NCBI GenBank assembly: GCA_019636035.1
Contig: JAHBYI010000002.1
Span: forward strand, 124,001-188,000
Source: Candidatus Paracaedibacteraceae bacterium
Lineage (GTDB): Bacteria > Pseudomonadota > Alphaproteobacteria > Paracaedibacterales > Paracaedibacteraceae
DNA length: 64,000 bases
Direction: 5' to 3'
Made by a program: the position numbers and the translations under genes. The notes below the pieces were generated by a model. It was not told the DNA's origin. It made no database searches and saw only the letters and a list, made by a program, of their open reading frames with translations. This document shows, piece after piece, positions 35,547 to 45,023 of the stretch (positions are counted from its first letter, which is position 1; each line of letters starts with the position of its first letter).

Positions 35547-37100
35547 CTATCGTCCCTTACGTCCGCCACTTGCAAATTTCTTGTTGCCACCACCATTGTT
35601 TGAGAATTTCCCACGACTGACTGGCTTTTTGCTTCCACGGTTTGGTGTATTGGCATTTTTCACCTTGTCTGCACGGGGTTTATCGTGGAACTTTCTTTCT
35701 GCTGCCGGTAATGCAGTTAAATCTTCTTGACGAGGTGCTGATGAGCGACGATGATCATTGTCACGGCGACGACCATCAGTATTGCGGTCACGGTTATCGT
35801 TATCGCGGCGACGACCATCAATATTACGGTCGCGATTATCATTATCACGACGACGACCATCAGTATTGCGGTCACGGTTATCATTATCGCGGCGACGACC
35901 ATCAACATTACGGTCGCGATTATCATTATCGCGGTGACGGTTGCGGTTACGGCTCCGATTCCCACCACGATCATCTCGGGCATCTTTGCCAAAATCAAGA
36001 GCGTGTTTGTTGCGATCTTCCGGATGCATCAAGCGGCAAATTGCGCGCCATTTGCTGGCTTCTGGTGCGGAAACAAAGCTAATAGCTGTTCCTTCGGCAC
36101 CGGCACGACCTGTACGACCAATACGGTGGATAAAATCTTCCGGAGCTTGAGGTAGGTCAAAGTTCACAACGTATTCAATATGTGGGATATCCAAACCGCG
36201 AGCAGCAACGTCTGTTGCAACCAAAATACGATTTTTCCCTTTGCGGAAAGCGTGGATGACATTGGATCGTCTGCTTTGGCGTAAGTCACCGTGGATTGCT
36301 TCGGCAGAGTGACCTTCGGCATTGAGGCGTTTGGCCAACTTTTCGGTGTTTATCTTTGTTTTAACGAAAACGATAAAGCTTCCTTGCTTTTCATTAAGGG
36401 CGTTGACAAGTAAGTCAAATTTGTCACCCTCGGTTGTTTTGACAACTTCTTGGGTAATATTGTCAGATGCTTTGATGGTTGATCCCACAGAAATACGTTG
36501 AGGATCTGTCAAATATCGTCCGGCTAGGCGTTCAATGTTCGGTGCAATGGTTGCCGAAAACATCAAGGTTTGACGTTTTTCCGGCATGTATTTTGCGATT
36601 TGTTCCAACTGAACCACAAAGCCCATGTCTAACATGCGGTCTGTTTCGTCGAGGACGAGAAAACCTGTTTTTTCAAGGCTTAAGGTGCCTCGTTCTAGGT
36701 GATCGTTAATGCGTCCGGGTGTTCCGATAATCAGACGAGGGCGTTTTCTCAGTTGTTGTAATTGTTTGCCCATGGAATCGCCGCCAATCAGCAAAGCCAT
36801 CCAAATGCGGCTGTCTTTACTCATGAAACTGCGCATGCTGTCCATGACCTGCTGTGCGAGTTCTCGTGTTGGCGTCATGATCAAGGCTGTATTCTTTGGA
36901 TTATCCATTAAATAGGACAAAAGCGGCAAAGAAAATGCTGCTGTTTTACCTGTTCCTGTTTGGGCAGATCCCAAAACATCGTGACCAGCCAAAGCCAAAG
37001 GAATGGTCTGAGCTTGAATCGGTGTTGGTGCTGTAAAGTTAAGGCGTTCTAATGAGGACAGGATCTCGGCATTAAGGCCAAGGGATTGAAATGTAGTCAT
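35547..37100 (-). CDS. rhlE: RhlE-like DEAD-box RNA helicase with repeat tail
   Basis: A 517-residue ATP-dependent RNA helicase. Q motif FTAPTPIQAQTIPLAL, Walker A AQTGTGKTAAF, motif II LDETDRMLDMGFV (DETD rather than DEAD), motif III FSATIAP, and motif VI HRIGRTGRAG are all present. The C-terminal ~140 residues are a basic, disordered tail with four copies of a 14-residue unit (D-N-D-N-R-D-R-N-x-D-G-R-R-R), probably an RNA-binding arm. Such helicases help ribosome assembly and mRNA decay at low temperature. A long (259 bp) region precedes it, with an 18-base palindrome. Confidence 0.93.
   Translation of the reverse strand: MTTFQSLGLNAEILSSLERLNFTAPTPIQAQTIPLALAGHDVLGSAQTGTGKTAAFSLPLLSYLMDNPKNTALIMTPTRELAQQVMDSMRSFMSKDSRIWMALLIGGDSMGKQLQQLRKRPRLIIGTPGRINDHLERGTLSLEKTGFLVLDETDRMLDMGFVVQLEQIAKYMPEKRQTLMFSATIAPNIERLAGRYLTDPQRISVGSTIKASDNITQEVVKTTEGDKFDLLVNALNEKQGSFIVFVKTKINTEKLAKRLNAEGHSAEAIHGDLRQSRRSNVIHAFRKGKNRILVATDVAARGLDIPHIEYVVNFDLPQAPEDFIHRIGRTGRAGAEGTAISFVSAPEASKWRAICRLMHPEDRNKHALDFGKDARDDRGGNRSRNRNRHRDNDNRDRNVDGRRRDNDNRDRNTDGRRRDNDNRDRNIDGRRRDNDNRDRNTDGRRRDNDHRRSSAPRQEDLTALPAAERKFHDKPRADKVKNANTPNRGSKKPVSRGKFSNNGGGNKKFASGGRKGR
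35765..35932. repeat. Four tandem 42-bp units inside the helicase gene
   Basis: Four near-identical 42-base units (for example at ~35766, 35808, 35850 and 35892) encode the 14-residue D-N-D-N-R-D-R-N-x-D-G-R-R-R repeats. Because 42 is a multiple of three, copy number can change without breaking the reading frame. Confidence 0.85.
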
Positions 37101-37359
37101 TTTTTCTCTTTTTCATCGTTTGGTACCAATGATCCAATAAATAATAAAGAGGAGCTGCGAGCAGGACTGTTCATCTAGTCCAAGCTCGTTCTCTTCCAAT
37201 TGCCTATTGTTCATACACTGGTATGCGTTAGTATTTGATCCACTTTACATCTGTAAAGTCATACTAATTCAAAACCAGACCGACAATGTCATTCATGAAA
37301 AAGTATAGAATCATCTTACCATGTTATGGGTGAAGAGAGGGAAAATGTCAAGGACATCT
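37101..37359. promoter_or_regulatory. Upstream region of the helicase gene with an 18-base palindrome
   Basis: A 259-bp gap between rhlE and ispF (both minus strand). It holds ACTTTACA-TC-TGTAAAGT (37242-37259), a perfect palindrome that could be an operator, about 140 bases ahead of the helicase start. No coding potential is visible. It could also give the helicase a long 5' leader, as known for cold-shock genes, but that is inference. Confidence 0.35.
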
Positions 37360-37854
37360 TTACGTGTTCCTGATAGTATTCTTGATAATCATCACGGTTG
37401 CTAAGGCTGCCAGTCCTTCGCTGCGGCCTGTAAAGCCTAGTTTCTCGGTGGTTGTGGCTTTGACGCTGACACGAGAGAGTTCCAGCAACAGAACGTCGCT
37501 GATGCGTTGACGTATGGTGTCACGATGGGGCGATATTTTAGGGGCCTCGCCAATGATGGTTACATCGATATTATTCAGTGTAAATCCAAGTTCATGCGCT
37601 AATTTCTGAGCGTGTTTTAGGAATACAGTTGAGTCTGCACCTTTCCATTGAGGGTCATTGGGGGGGAAATGCTGGCCAATGTCACCAAGGCAAGCCGCAC
37701 CCAGAATTGCATCTGTTATGGCGTGTAGGGCAACATCGGCATCCGAATGACCAATCAAGGCAAAACCACACGGGATAAAAACACCGCCCAGCGTGATACC
37801 ATCGCCTGCACCGATTGCATGGACATCAAATCCATTGCCAACACGAAAATCCAT
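37360..37854 (-). CDS. ispF: 2-C-methyl-D-erythritol 2,4-cyclodiphosphate synthase
   Basis: Fifth step of the MEP isoprenoid pathway. The 164-residue protein has the zinc site D-x-H in [12 protein letters not shown], the [19 protein letters not shown] motif, [19 protein letters not shown], and [19 protein letters not shown] at the end. It starts one base into the ispD stop codon. In many Alphaproteobacteria ispD and ispF are fused; here they are separate but touching. Confidence 0.97.
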   Translation of the reverse strand: MDFRVGNGFDVHAIGAGDGITLGGVFIPCGFALIGHSDADVALHAITDAILGAACLGDIGQHFPPNDPQWKGADSTVFLKHAQKLAHELGFTLNNIDVTIIGEAPKISPHRDTIRQRISDVLLLELSRVSVKATTTEKLGFTGRSEGLAALATVMIIKNTIRNT

Positions 37855-38519
37855 TAACGCCCCCTTAGATCGCTTGAAAAGGTGATTTTTACATTCTCGT
37901 CAGACCCTTGGACAACGGTGACGGGGATATTGCATTGCTCAAGCAAGGATGCCTCATCCGTAAATGAAAAATCAGTTGTTTGGTCAAAGCAATTCAGAAT
38001 TGTTTTATAATCAAACCCTTGAGGCGTTTGAGCGCGCCACAAACTTTCACGGGGTAGGGTTTGCAAAATTTTAGCATTAGCGACGAGCTTAACCGTGTCT
38101 GTTACTTTAATGGCAGGAATGACGCCTTGCTCTGGTTGTAATCCGTTGATGACGCGACGGATAAGGGGGGCGTCAACAAAAGGGCGGGCTGCGTCATGCA
38201 CCAAAACAAAATCAGGGGCAACATCACGTAAACATTTAAGGCCGGCAAGGGTGGATTCACCGCGTGTTGCGCCACCCAGAGCTGGTTCATGGAGGTTTAG
38301 GTCAGACAGTGCTTTTTCATAATATTCATAATGATCGGGATGAATGACAACGATAATGTCTTTGATCCCTAGGTCAAGAAACGTATCTATGCTGTGGCGA
38401 ATTAACGGTTTGTTACCCAGTTGCGAGTATTGCTTTGGGATGCTTGATCCAAAACGCGTACCTTTGCCTGCTGCAACAATAATAACAGCTAATTTCTTGT
38501 TAATTCCCGTGCGATCCAT
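37854..38519 (-). CDS. ispD: 2-C-methyl-D-erythritol 4-phosphate cytidylyltransferase
   Basis: MEP pathway enzyme that joins CTP and MEP. The 221-residue protein has the nucleotidyltransferase loop [20 protein letters not shown] and [16 protein letters not shown]. Its ATG lies 31 bases inside the 3' end of mnmA. Downstream it shares the TAATG junction with ispF. Confidence 0.96.
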   Translation of the reverse strand: MDRTGINKKLAVIIVAAGKGTRFGSSIPKQYSQLGNKPLIRHSIDTFLDLGIKDIIVVIHPDHYEYYEKALSDLNLHEPALGGATRGESTLAGLKCLRDVAPDFVLVHDAARPFVDAPLIRRVINGLQPEQGVIPAIKVTDTVKLVANAKILQTLPRESLWRAQTPQGFDYKTILNCFDQTTDFSFTDEASLLEQCNIPVTVVQGSDENVKITFSSDLRGR

Positions 38520-39607
38520 CCGCCCCCCAAAACTCTTGTTCCTTCGTAAAAGACACAGGCTTGTCCTGCTGAAACCCCGTATTCCGGATCTTGAAACTCA
38601 ACCAAAGCTTCTGAGGAAGACAGGCGTTTTACTGTTGCCGGAATACCAGGGTGTGTTGATCGTATTTTTACTACTAAATCAAGGGCATTGTCAAATCGGG
38701 ACTCATTGTCCAGCCAATTAACGTCGTGTACGCGTATTTGATGTTTTGCTAGGGCTTCTTTCGCGCCAACGATAACCTGTTTTTTAAGAGGGTCAATCTG
38801 GACGACATATAATGGCTCACTAGAAGAAATCCCAAGCCCCTTACGTTGGCCTACGGTGTAGTTGATGATTCCTTGATGTTGACCTAAGACGTGCCCGTCT
38901 GTGTGAACAATATCGCCTGAATCAAGAGCTCCTGGCCGCAGACGCTCAACGACCGAAGCGTAATTTCCGTTGGGGACAAAGCAAATATCTTGGCTATCCG
39001 GTTTGTCGGCAACTTTCAGGCCAAAGCGATGAGCATGATCGCGCGTTTCTGTTTTAGGGATGCCGCCCAAGGGAAATCGCAAGTAATCAAGTTGATCTTG
39101 AGTTGTGGTGAACAAAAAATAGCTTTGATCGCGACTAGGATCAAGGGCGCGATGCAACTCGCTACGGTTTTGTCCGGTAAGGCGTTGAACATAATGCCCT
39201 GTTACAAGGGCTTGAGCACCGAGTTCACGAGACGTCGTCAGTAGATCCTTAAACTTAACTTTTTGATTGCAGCGAACACAAGGGATTGGCGTCTCACCGT
39301 TCAAATAGCTATCAGCAAAATCATCCATAACGCTTTGTTTGAAGATACTTTCATAGTCAAGGACATAGTGAGGAAAGCCCAGTTTATCAGCAACGGTTCG
39401 GGCATCATAGATATCTTGTCCTGCGCAACAAGCTCCTTTTTTATCGATCATTTGACCATGATCATAGAGTTGTAAAGTAATGCCAATAACTTGATAGCCG
39501 GCTTCGACCATCAGACCAGCAGTCACGGATGAGTCAACACCGCCTGACATTGCAACAGCAATCAGGGCACCATCAGGTATTCCATCGAGTTTAAATTTAT
39601 TAGTCAT
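38489..39607 (-). CDS. mnmA: tRNA-specific 2-thiouridylase
   Basis: Adds sulfur to U34 of tRNA-Lys, -Glu and -Gln. The 372-residue protein has the PP-loop VAMSGGVDSSVTAGLM, the first catalytic Cys in IPCVRCNQKVKF, and the second in SQDICFVPNGNY. The C-terminal beta-barrel holds the GQRKGLGISS segment. It leads the mnmA-ispD-ispF run; ~200 bp of non-coding DNA precedes it. Confidence 0.96.
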   Translation of the reverse strand: MTNKFKLDGIPDGALIAVAMSGGVDSSVTAGLMVEAGYQVIGITLQLYDHGQMIDKKGACCAGQDIYDARTVADKLGFPHYVLDYESIFKQSVMDDFADSYLNGETPIPCVRCNQKVKFKDLLTTSRELGAQALVTGHYVQRLTGQNRSELHRALDPSRDQSYFLFTTTQDQLDYLRFPLGGIPKTETRDHAHRFGLKVADKPDSQDICFVPNGNYASVVERLRPGALDSGDIVHTDGHVLGQHQGIINYTVGQRKGLGISSSEPLYVVQIDPLKKQVIVGAKEALAKHQIRVHDVNWLDNESRFDNALDLVVKIRSTHPGIPATVKRLSSSEALVEFQDPEYGVSAGQACVFYEGTRVLGGGWIARELTRN

Positions 39608-39814
39608 TGTTTTTGTGCTGTGTTGTTTATCTTAAGATTAATATAGGAAATATCAAGGTTAAATGCCAATAAAAACGCCCTATATGCCGTGTATGAACCG
39701 TGTGTATAAAAAATTAAGCGATGCAGTTTACCCTACAGGCTCAAAAAATACTCAAGAAAGCCTTAACGAGGAGGATTTTTTAGTGCTTATACTGTTTCAG
39801 CATTTGGAATTTTC

Positions 39815-40096
39815 TCAATTGTTTTTATAGCGTCTCTTGAATTTGCTATAGACTTCGTCGTCATTTCGTTTTCCTACAAGAAAAATTTCTATAAGAGCTT
39901 CATTAACAGAATATATTATTCTATATTCTCCACAATCACATCTCAAATAAGGACTATATCCGGATAGTTTTTTACTATCGACTGGGAACGGATCATCTTT
40001 TAAAGAGTTTATTTTAGCTACGATCTGATCTCTATGTTTATTTTGAAGGGTTTCAATAATCTTTAAAGAGCTTTTATTTACTTTTAAATATCTCAT
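39815..40096 (-). CDS. RelE/ParE-family toxin
   Basis: A 93-residue mRNA interferase or gyrase-type toxin fold. Seen are helix 1 with a K-x-x-x-x-I repeat, the KLSGYSPYLRCDCGEYRIIY strand pair typical of RelE (L-R-x-x-x-G-E-Y-R-I-x-Y), and IEIFLVGKRNDDEVY at the end, with the conserved V-G-x-R-N/D-D-x-V-Y pattern. It starts immediately after the antitoxin stop codon with no gap, so the two are translationally coupled. The conserved C-terminal motif suggests it is intact. Confidence 0.9.
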   Translation of the reverse strand: MRYLKVNKSSLKIIETLQNKHRDQIVAKINSLKDDPFPVDSKKLSGYSPYLRCDCGEYRIIYSVNEALIEIFLVGKRNDDEVYSKFKRRYKNN

Positions 40097-40327
40097 TTAT
40101 TTGCCGCCAAAGATAGCTGAAACCTCTTCATCTGATGCCCATTCATCATGCTCTTTGGCATACTCTGCGGCATTATGCCATGCCTGATCTTCCATTAATC
40201 TAAATAATTGGTATGACATAACAACAACTGTTGGTTCACCAGCTTTGTCTACGATCACAGGGTTTTGCAGAGCGTGAGTAATTGTTCGTCCTGTATGCTT
40301 GTTTAGTTCGCTTGCTGTAATGTGCAT
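40097..40327 (-). CDS. Phd/YefM-family antitoxin
   Basis: A 76-residue protein with the Phd/YefM N-terminal fold (MHITASELNKHTGRTITHAL, then NPVIVDKAGEPTVVVMSYQL). The acidic C-terminal tail should bind the RelE toxin encoded next. AAGGAG precedes the ATG. Such antitoxins bind palindromes in their own promoter; the AT-rich upstream region has a TATAAT box. Confidence 0.9.
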   Translation of the reverse strand: MHITASELNKHTGRTITHALQNPVIVDKAGEPTVVVMSYQLFRLMEDQAWHNAAEYAKEHDEWASDEEVSAIFGGK

Positions 40328-40410
40328 GTTAGTCTCCTTCTGATTACGTAGAATATATAAAATACGTACTTTACATATTATAAGTATGTCTAATCTTGAT
40401 TAATGTCAAG
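40328..40410 (-). promoter_or_regulatory. Probable promoter/operator of the toxin-antitoxin pair
   Basis: On the minus strand a TATAAT box lies at 40380-40375 and TTGACA at 40407-40402; the 21-base spacing is longer than optimal. The imperfect palindrome TAC-n9-GTA (around 40370-40384) overlaps the -10 box and could be the antitoxin operator. Confidence 0.4.
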
Positions 40411-40610
40411 TTAACAATTATAACTTATCGTCATAATAAGGTAAAAATATTCTCTGAAATTGACCGCAATCTACGTCTGATCTTGGACTAGATCAGGATT
40501 CTTTTTACCATAACTATGGAATTCATTTTTCAAACATCTCAGTCCCACAATTGTGGTGAAACTTTCTTTCGAATCACCTCAATCAGGGGGGAGCACTACT
40601 TCAGAGGTGA

Positions 40611-43600
40611 CTATGTAGAGCGAGTATTTGATCTAAATAATGATCTTCCCCAAAGAGGCGTATTATCTAGACCCTTAATATACTTAAGACTTAAGAGGAT
40701 TTTGCGGGCTAACTCATCTTTTAAGAGAACATTCACTATGGAGACGTGGCCATACTTGGAGGCAATGTGAAGAGGCGTATTATCATCTTTATTCTTAATA
40801 TGCTCAGGACTTAAGAGGATTTTGCGGGCTAACTCATCTTTTAAGAGAGCCTCCACCACGGAGACGTGGCCTGCCTCGGAGGCAATGTGAAGAGGCGTAT
40901 TACCATATCGATCTATAATATACTCATGACTTAAGAGGATTTTGCGGGCTAACTCATCTTTTAAGAGAACATTCACTATGGAGACGTGGCCATACTTGGA
41001 GGCAATGTGAAGAGGCGTATTACCATATCGATCTATAATATACTCATGACTTAAGAGGATTTTGCGGGCTAACTCATCTTTTAAGAGAGCCTCCACCACG
41101 GAGACGTGGCCTGCCTTGGAGGCAATGTGAAGAGGCGCATTATTACTATATAGATCTATAATATACTCAGAACTTAAGAGGATTTCTCGGGCTGGCTCCT
41201 CTTTTAAGAGAGCCTCTACCAGGGATTCGTGGCCTGCCTCGGAGGCAATGTGAAGAGGCGTATTATCAAATCGATCCCTAATATACTGATGACTTAAGAG
41301 GATTTCTCGGGCTAGTTTATCTTTTAAGAGAGCCTCTACTACGGATTCGTGGCCTGCCTCGGAGGCAATGTGAAGAGGCGTATTATCATCTTGATCCTTA
41401 ATATGCTCAGGACTTAAGAGGATTTCTCGGGCTAGTTTATCTTTTAAGAGAACATTCACTATGGAGACGTGGCCATACTTGGAGGCAATGTGAAGAGGCG
41501 TATTATCATCTTTATTCTTAATATGCTTAGGACTTAAGAGGATTTCTCGGGCTAGTTTATCTTTTAAGAGAACATTCACTATGGAGACGTGGCCATACTT
41601 GGAGGCAATGTGAAGAGTCCTGTTGCTCTTTAGTTTCTTAATATTATCCGGGCTGAAGCAAATTTGGTGGGTTTGCTCATTTTTTAAGAGAACCTCCATC
41701 ACGGATACGTGGTTATGCTTGGAGGCAATGTGAAGGATCTGATCAGTCATTAAAGATTTTAATGAATTTTTTGGCCAATTATTGATTATATAATCGATAA
41801 GTTTCGACGATAACGGTGTTGTAAATAATTCTTCAAAGTAACTTGCAGCAAATAGTGGGTTCGTTTGGATAATCTGTGGGTTAAAATAATTTAGTGTTTG
41901 TGTATAGAGTTTAGCCACGCGCTCTCCAAAGTCTTGTGACGTAATATCCTCAAATACGCTCTTATATTTAAACAAAAAAGAAATTAACATTCGATCCCCC
42001 GCTCTATCGTCTGTAGTAAATGATTTTCTAATCAACGTTTTTGTGAGATTTTGCAAGGAAGGATCTTCACTGTTCAAAGACAGAGCATTATCTAGTACTT
42101 CGAGGATTTGTTCATTTCCATTCATGGGGTTTCCAAACAAGAATTCGTAGGCATAACCTTTGATTCTCTGTTTTCTTTCATGATTGGATAGGTAATTTTC
42201 CTTGCTCACATTTCCCATATAAAAGGGTAGTAATAATCTTTTGAGAGAATCAGATAGAGAAGAGTTAAGGATATTTTCAAACCCTACGGCACTATTGAGC
42301 AGCCAGTTTACACTCTCATTCTTCTTCGCTATGGGATGAAAATTGAAATGACCAGGGAGGAACATCCACTCAAAAACCGGAATGCCATTAACCATAAAAG
42401 TAATGCTAGGGAAATCAGAAAGTTTTGTAGACCGGCCGGATTGTGACCAACTAACGTTGATATCAGGCCTTGCTTCGTTAAACTTATCAATAACGTACTG
42501 CAATTTCTTAGCGCGACTTTCTTCCTTTGATTTTAAGTCTATCTTTTTTAGTTCATCATCGCCTAAGATTTCTTGTAAAACGGATAACATATTATCAATA
42601 CCGTCTCCCTTAATATTGCAACCAGGCTGACGATAACCAACTTTTTGAGGATCAAGGCCAGAGATGCTGTCAGCCCAAGCATTCTTATCTTTCTCGATTC
42701 CCAGAACATTTGTATAATTCGGCTGAGTATTTGTATAAAACTCGATAATTTCTCCTTTTATGCCGGGAAAGGCCTTGAGGAGTATCTCTCGATCAAACTT
42801 CTTGTCAACAGAATTACTAATCATAAAGTTAAAGAAATTTCTCAGGCTGGTTTCACCACAATCTGGGAATTGTATCTTGCGAGTCGATGAAAGGCTGAAA
42901 ACGGCAATCCCAGAATCAAGCATTTTGGGATAACGATCTTCAAACAGAGAATAGCCAACGGTCATAAAAATAAGTTTCTCAGGATCTTGCACCCATTCTT
43001 TAAACCTCCAAGGAATAAGTTTATTGTTTTTGACGGCTTCCTGCTTCCATTGCCAATAGAGTTGTTCGGAAAAAGGAATAACTTTCTTTTTGACTTGTTT
43101 AGGGTCTTTAAAATCTTTGAGTGATTCGTTAATGAGCGTTAAAATTTGACCTTTGTTGCCTGTTTTTTTCCATGCATAGGCCAGCAAAGTGTACTCAATC
43201 AAATGAGCAGGATAGTAAGCCCTCTCCTCAAAAGCGTCTGTAAACATAGTGGCATAAATTTTGGGCAAATTATCTAGGTTAACACCTGCTTTTTCCCATT
43301 GTTCTAATAAAATATTATAGGCTCTCTTGTCCTGTTTTAAGCGTTTGAGGCGGTCGTCAAAGAACTCTTCAAACTTGTCAAAAAACTCTTGTTTATCTGG
43401 AACAATCCCTGAGGCTGTTTCGGTTTTTTCCATTTGTGTTATATATGAAACATATATTTGTAAAAGTTTACCTATGGCGTTGATATCTATGCGTGCAATA
43501 AGATCAAATTTATTCAGGGCAGGCGTGCGCAAAATTCCCCCGGCGGGTGAAGGGAAAAAGTGCTGGATAATAGCACTCGTTTGGTCTTGTGGCGAATCTA

Positions 43601-43898
43601 CTTCGCTTGTGGGTTGATGGTCATCTGAAGGGTTTGTAATTTGATAGTGACAAAGAAATTTAGGATTATGTGGCCCATACCGTCCCTTGAAACGGACATT
43701 GACCAGGGTTTCGGGCAAAATCAACATTGCATTGCTTGGGGAGACGAATTTATATATATCTTGAAAGGAGTTGTACCAACCGCGGGTTTGTGTTTCAAGG
43801 GGCAATGGTATGGACGTTTCTGGAGGAACATCCATCGCAAATGCACTTGATCCTAATAAAGCCACTTGTGCCAACACTAATAATTTTCTTTTAAACAT
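40611..43898 (-). CDS. Large exported ankyrin-repeat protein with a novel N-terminal domain
   Basis: A 1095-residue protein. Residues 1-21 are a signal peptide (MFKRKLLVLAQVALLGSSAF). Residues ~30-715 are a large globular part with no family recognised. It contains PDCGETSLRNFFNFM (Cys347), a middle Asn/Asp-rich segment, and EWMFLPGHFNFHP (His517), which would suit a Cys/His enzyme; this is a guess. Residues 720-1079 are nine ankyrin repeats, each 40 residues (33-residue core plus an added A-R-x-I-L-L-S loop). The tenth repeat breaks after T-P-L and ends WGRSLFRSNTRST, so the 3' end is truncated. AGGAG precedes the ATG. A secreted ankyrin protein in a likely symbiont suggests a host-directed role, which is inference. 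Confidence 0.88.
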   Translation of the reverse strand: MFKRKLLVLAQVALLGSSAFAMDVPPETSIPLPLETQTRGWYNSFQDIYKFVSPSNAMLILPETLVNVRFKGRYGPHNPKFLCHYQITNPSDDHQPTSEVDSPQDQTSAIIQHFFPSPAGGILRTPALNKFDLIARIDINAIGKLLQIYVSYITQMEKTETASGIVPDKQEFFDKFEEFFDDRLKRLKQDKRAYNILLEQWEKAGVNLDNLPKIYATMFTDAFEERAYYPAHLIEYTLLAYAWKKTGNKGQILTLINESLKDFKDPKQVKKKVIPFSEQLYWQWKQEAVKNNKLIPWRFKEWVQDPEKLIFMTVGYSLFEDRYPKMLDSGIAVFSLSSTRKIQFPDCGETSLRNFFNFMISNSVDKKFDREILLKAFPGIKGEIIEFYTNTQPNYTNVLGIEKDKNAWADSISGLDPQKVGYRQPGCNIKGDGIDNMLSVLQEILGDDELKKIDLKSKEESRAKKLQYVIDKFNEARPDINVSWSQSGRSTKLSDFPSITFMVNGIPVFEWMFLPGHFNFHPIAKKNESVNWLLNSAVGFENILNSSLSDSLKRLLLPFYMGNVSKENYLSNHERKQRIKGYAYEFLFGNPMNGNEQILEVLDNALSLNSEDPSLQNLTKTLIRKSFTTDDRAGDRMLISFLFKYKSVFEDITSQDFGERVAKLYTQTLNYFNPQIIQTNPLFAASYFEELFTTPLSSKLIDYIINNWPKNSLKSLMTDQILHIASKHNHVSVMEVLLKNEQTHQICFSPDNIKKLKSNRTLHIASKYGHVSIVNVLLKDKLAREILLSPKHIKNKDDNTPLHIASKYGHVSIVNVLLKDKLAREILLSPEHIKDQDDNTPLHIASEAGHESVVEALLKDKLAREILLSHQYIRDRFDNTPLHIASEAGHESLVEALLKEEPAREILLSSEYIIDLYSNNAPLHIASKAGHVSVVEALLKDELARKILLSHEYIIDRYGNTPLHIASKYGHVSIVNVLLKDELARKILLSHEYIIDRYGNTPLHIASEAGHVSVVEALLKDELARKILLSPEHIKNKDDNTPLHIASKYGHVSIVNVLLKDELARKILLSLKYIKGLDNTPLWGRSLFRSNTRST
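40662..41741. repeat. Nine tandem 120-bp ankyrin units
   Basis: Coding repeats of 120 bases. Alternate units are much closer to each other than neighbours are: units encoding K-Y-G-H-V-S-I-V-N and units encoding E/K-A-G-H-V-S-V-V-E alternate near the 3' end, giving a 240-base higher-order period. This points to recent unequal recombination. Confidence 0.85.
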
Positions 43899-44073
43899 AC
43901 CTGTTTCTCCTGCTATAGAAATCTTCTCTCATCACATAAGGATTCTTGCGCCGGATTTCAATAAAAACTGCGACACAACTGTAATTTAAGTTGATGAGGC
44001 TATCTAGTTATGTTATCATCGGTGCGTTATAATTATAATTTTCACTGCCTATAAAAGGGCAGGTTGGTGTTTT

Positions 44074-44976
44074 ATGTCTTTCCATCATATTGCTATGGCA
44101 ATCCTAGTCGCTGCTGTCTGGGGCTTTAATTTTATTGCTGTTAAGTCCGGCCTTAATGAGATGCCCCCTTATTTATATGGGGCTGGTCGTTTTGTTATTG
44201 CAGCATTGCCGGCATTGTTTGTTGCTAAACCTAAAACAAGTTGGGCCATGATTATTGGGATTGGGCTGACACTTGGGGTATTTAAGTTTACCCTGATGTT
44301 CATGGGGATTCACTATGGGATGTCAGCCGGATTGGCTTCATTGGTTCTGCAAAGCCAAGCCTTTTTCACGCTTCTTTTTTCCTTTGTGTTTTTCAAGTCA
44401 AAAATTAGGGCAAACCAGTTAATCGGTATGAGTATTGCTGCGGTTGGTATGATTCTGATTGCAACGGATACTCAAGACCAGAGCTCAACACTTGGTTTCG
44501 TTTTGATTCTATCCGCAGCGGTTGCATGGGGTGTTGCTAATATCCTGTACCGATTAGTGGGAAATGTGGATATGTTTGCTTTAACGGCATGGTCATCCAT
44601 TATCCCGCCAATTCCGATGTTTTTGGTTAGTGTTTATGCCGAGGGGTGGGATGTGGTCATCCATTGTATCCAAACCATGACAACCACGGGCTGGTTGTGC
44701 TTGGCCTATACGGCTTGTATTTCGTCGTGGATCGGTGCAACATTGTGGGCTGTTTTGATCAAATCATATCCGCCTCATAAGGTTGCTCCGTTTTCGCTCC
44801 TTGTTCCTGTTTTTGGGATTACGTTTGCCTCTTTGATCTTGGGGGAGCAATTTTCTCAGACGAATATGATTGCATCAGCGTTGATTTTTCTGGGACTGAT
44901 TATTAATCAATGGCGCGTTAAAAAAGCAGTTGTTCCTGAAAATGTCGAGTTAGACGAGCTTAAAAAAGCTGCGTAA
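44074..44976 (+). CDS. EamA-family (DMT) transporter
   Basis: A 300-residue inner-membrane protein with about ten hydrophobic helices in two EamA halves (starting MAILVAAVWGFNFIAVKSGL and LSAAVAWGVANILYRLVGNV). The W-G-x-N-F/I signature occurs at the start of both halves. Members export amino acids or other metabolites; substrate unknown. The tRNA-Arg gene follows 47 bp downstream. Confidence 0.9.
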   Translation: MSFHHIAMAILVAAVWGFNFIAVKSGLNEMPPYLYGAGRFVIAALPALFVAKPKTSWAMIIGIGLTLGVFKFTLMFMGIHYGMSAGLASLVLQSQAFFTLLFSFVFFKSKIRANQLIGMSIAAVGMILIATDTQDQSSTLGFVLILSAAVAWGVANILYRLVGNVDMFALTAWSSIIPPIPMFLVSVYAEGWDVVIHCIQTMTTTGWLCLAYTACISSWIGATLWAVLIKSYPPHKVAPFSLLVPVFGITFASLILGEQFSQTNMIASALIFLGLIINQWRVKKAVVPENVELDELKKAA

Positions 44977-45023
44977 ATCTCCTTGGCTGATTTATTGTGT
45001 CTATGGTAGACTGAGGACAAGTT

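Noticed and set aside
35642..36155. Several open frames antisense to the helicase tail
   Set aside because: They come from the low-complexity 42-bp repeat; the sense frame has all helicase motifs and explains the region.
40516..40770. Plus-strand frame with H-N-C-G-E-T, echoing the C-G-E-T motif of the ankyrin protein
   Set aside because: Only a 13-base match to the ankyrin gene (ATTGTGGTGAAAC) supports it, and the rest of the frame runs antisense through the ankyrin repeats. It could be a relic of a paralog but is too short to claim.
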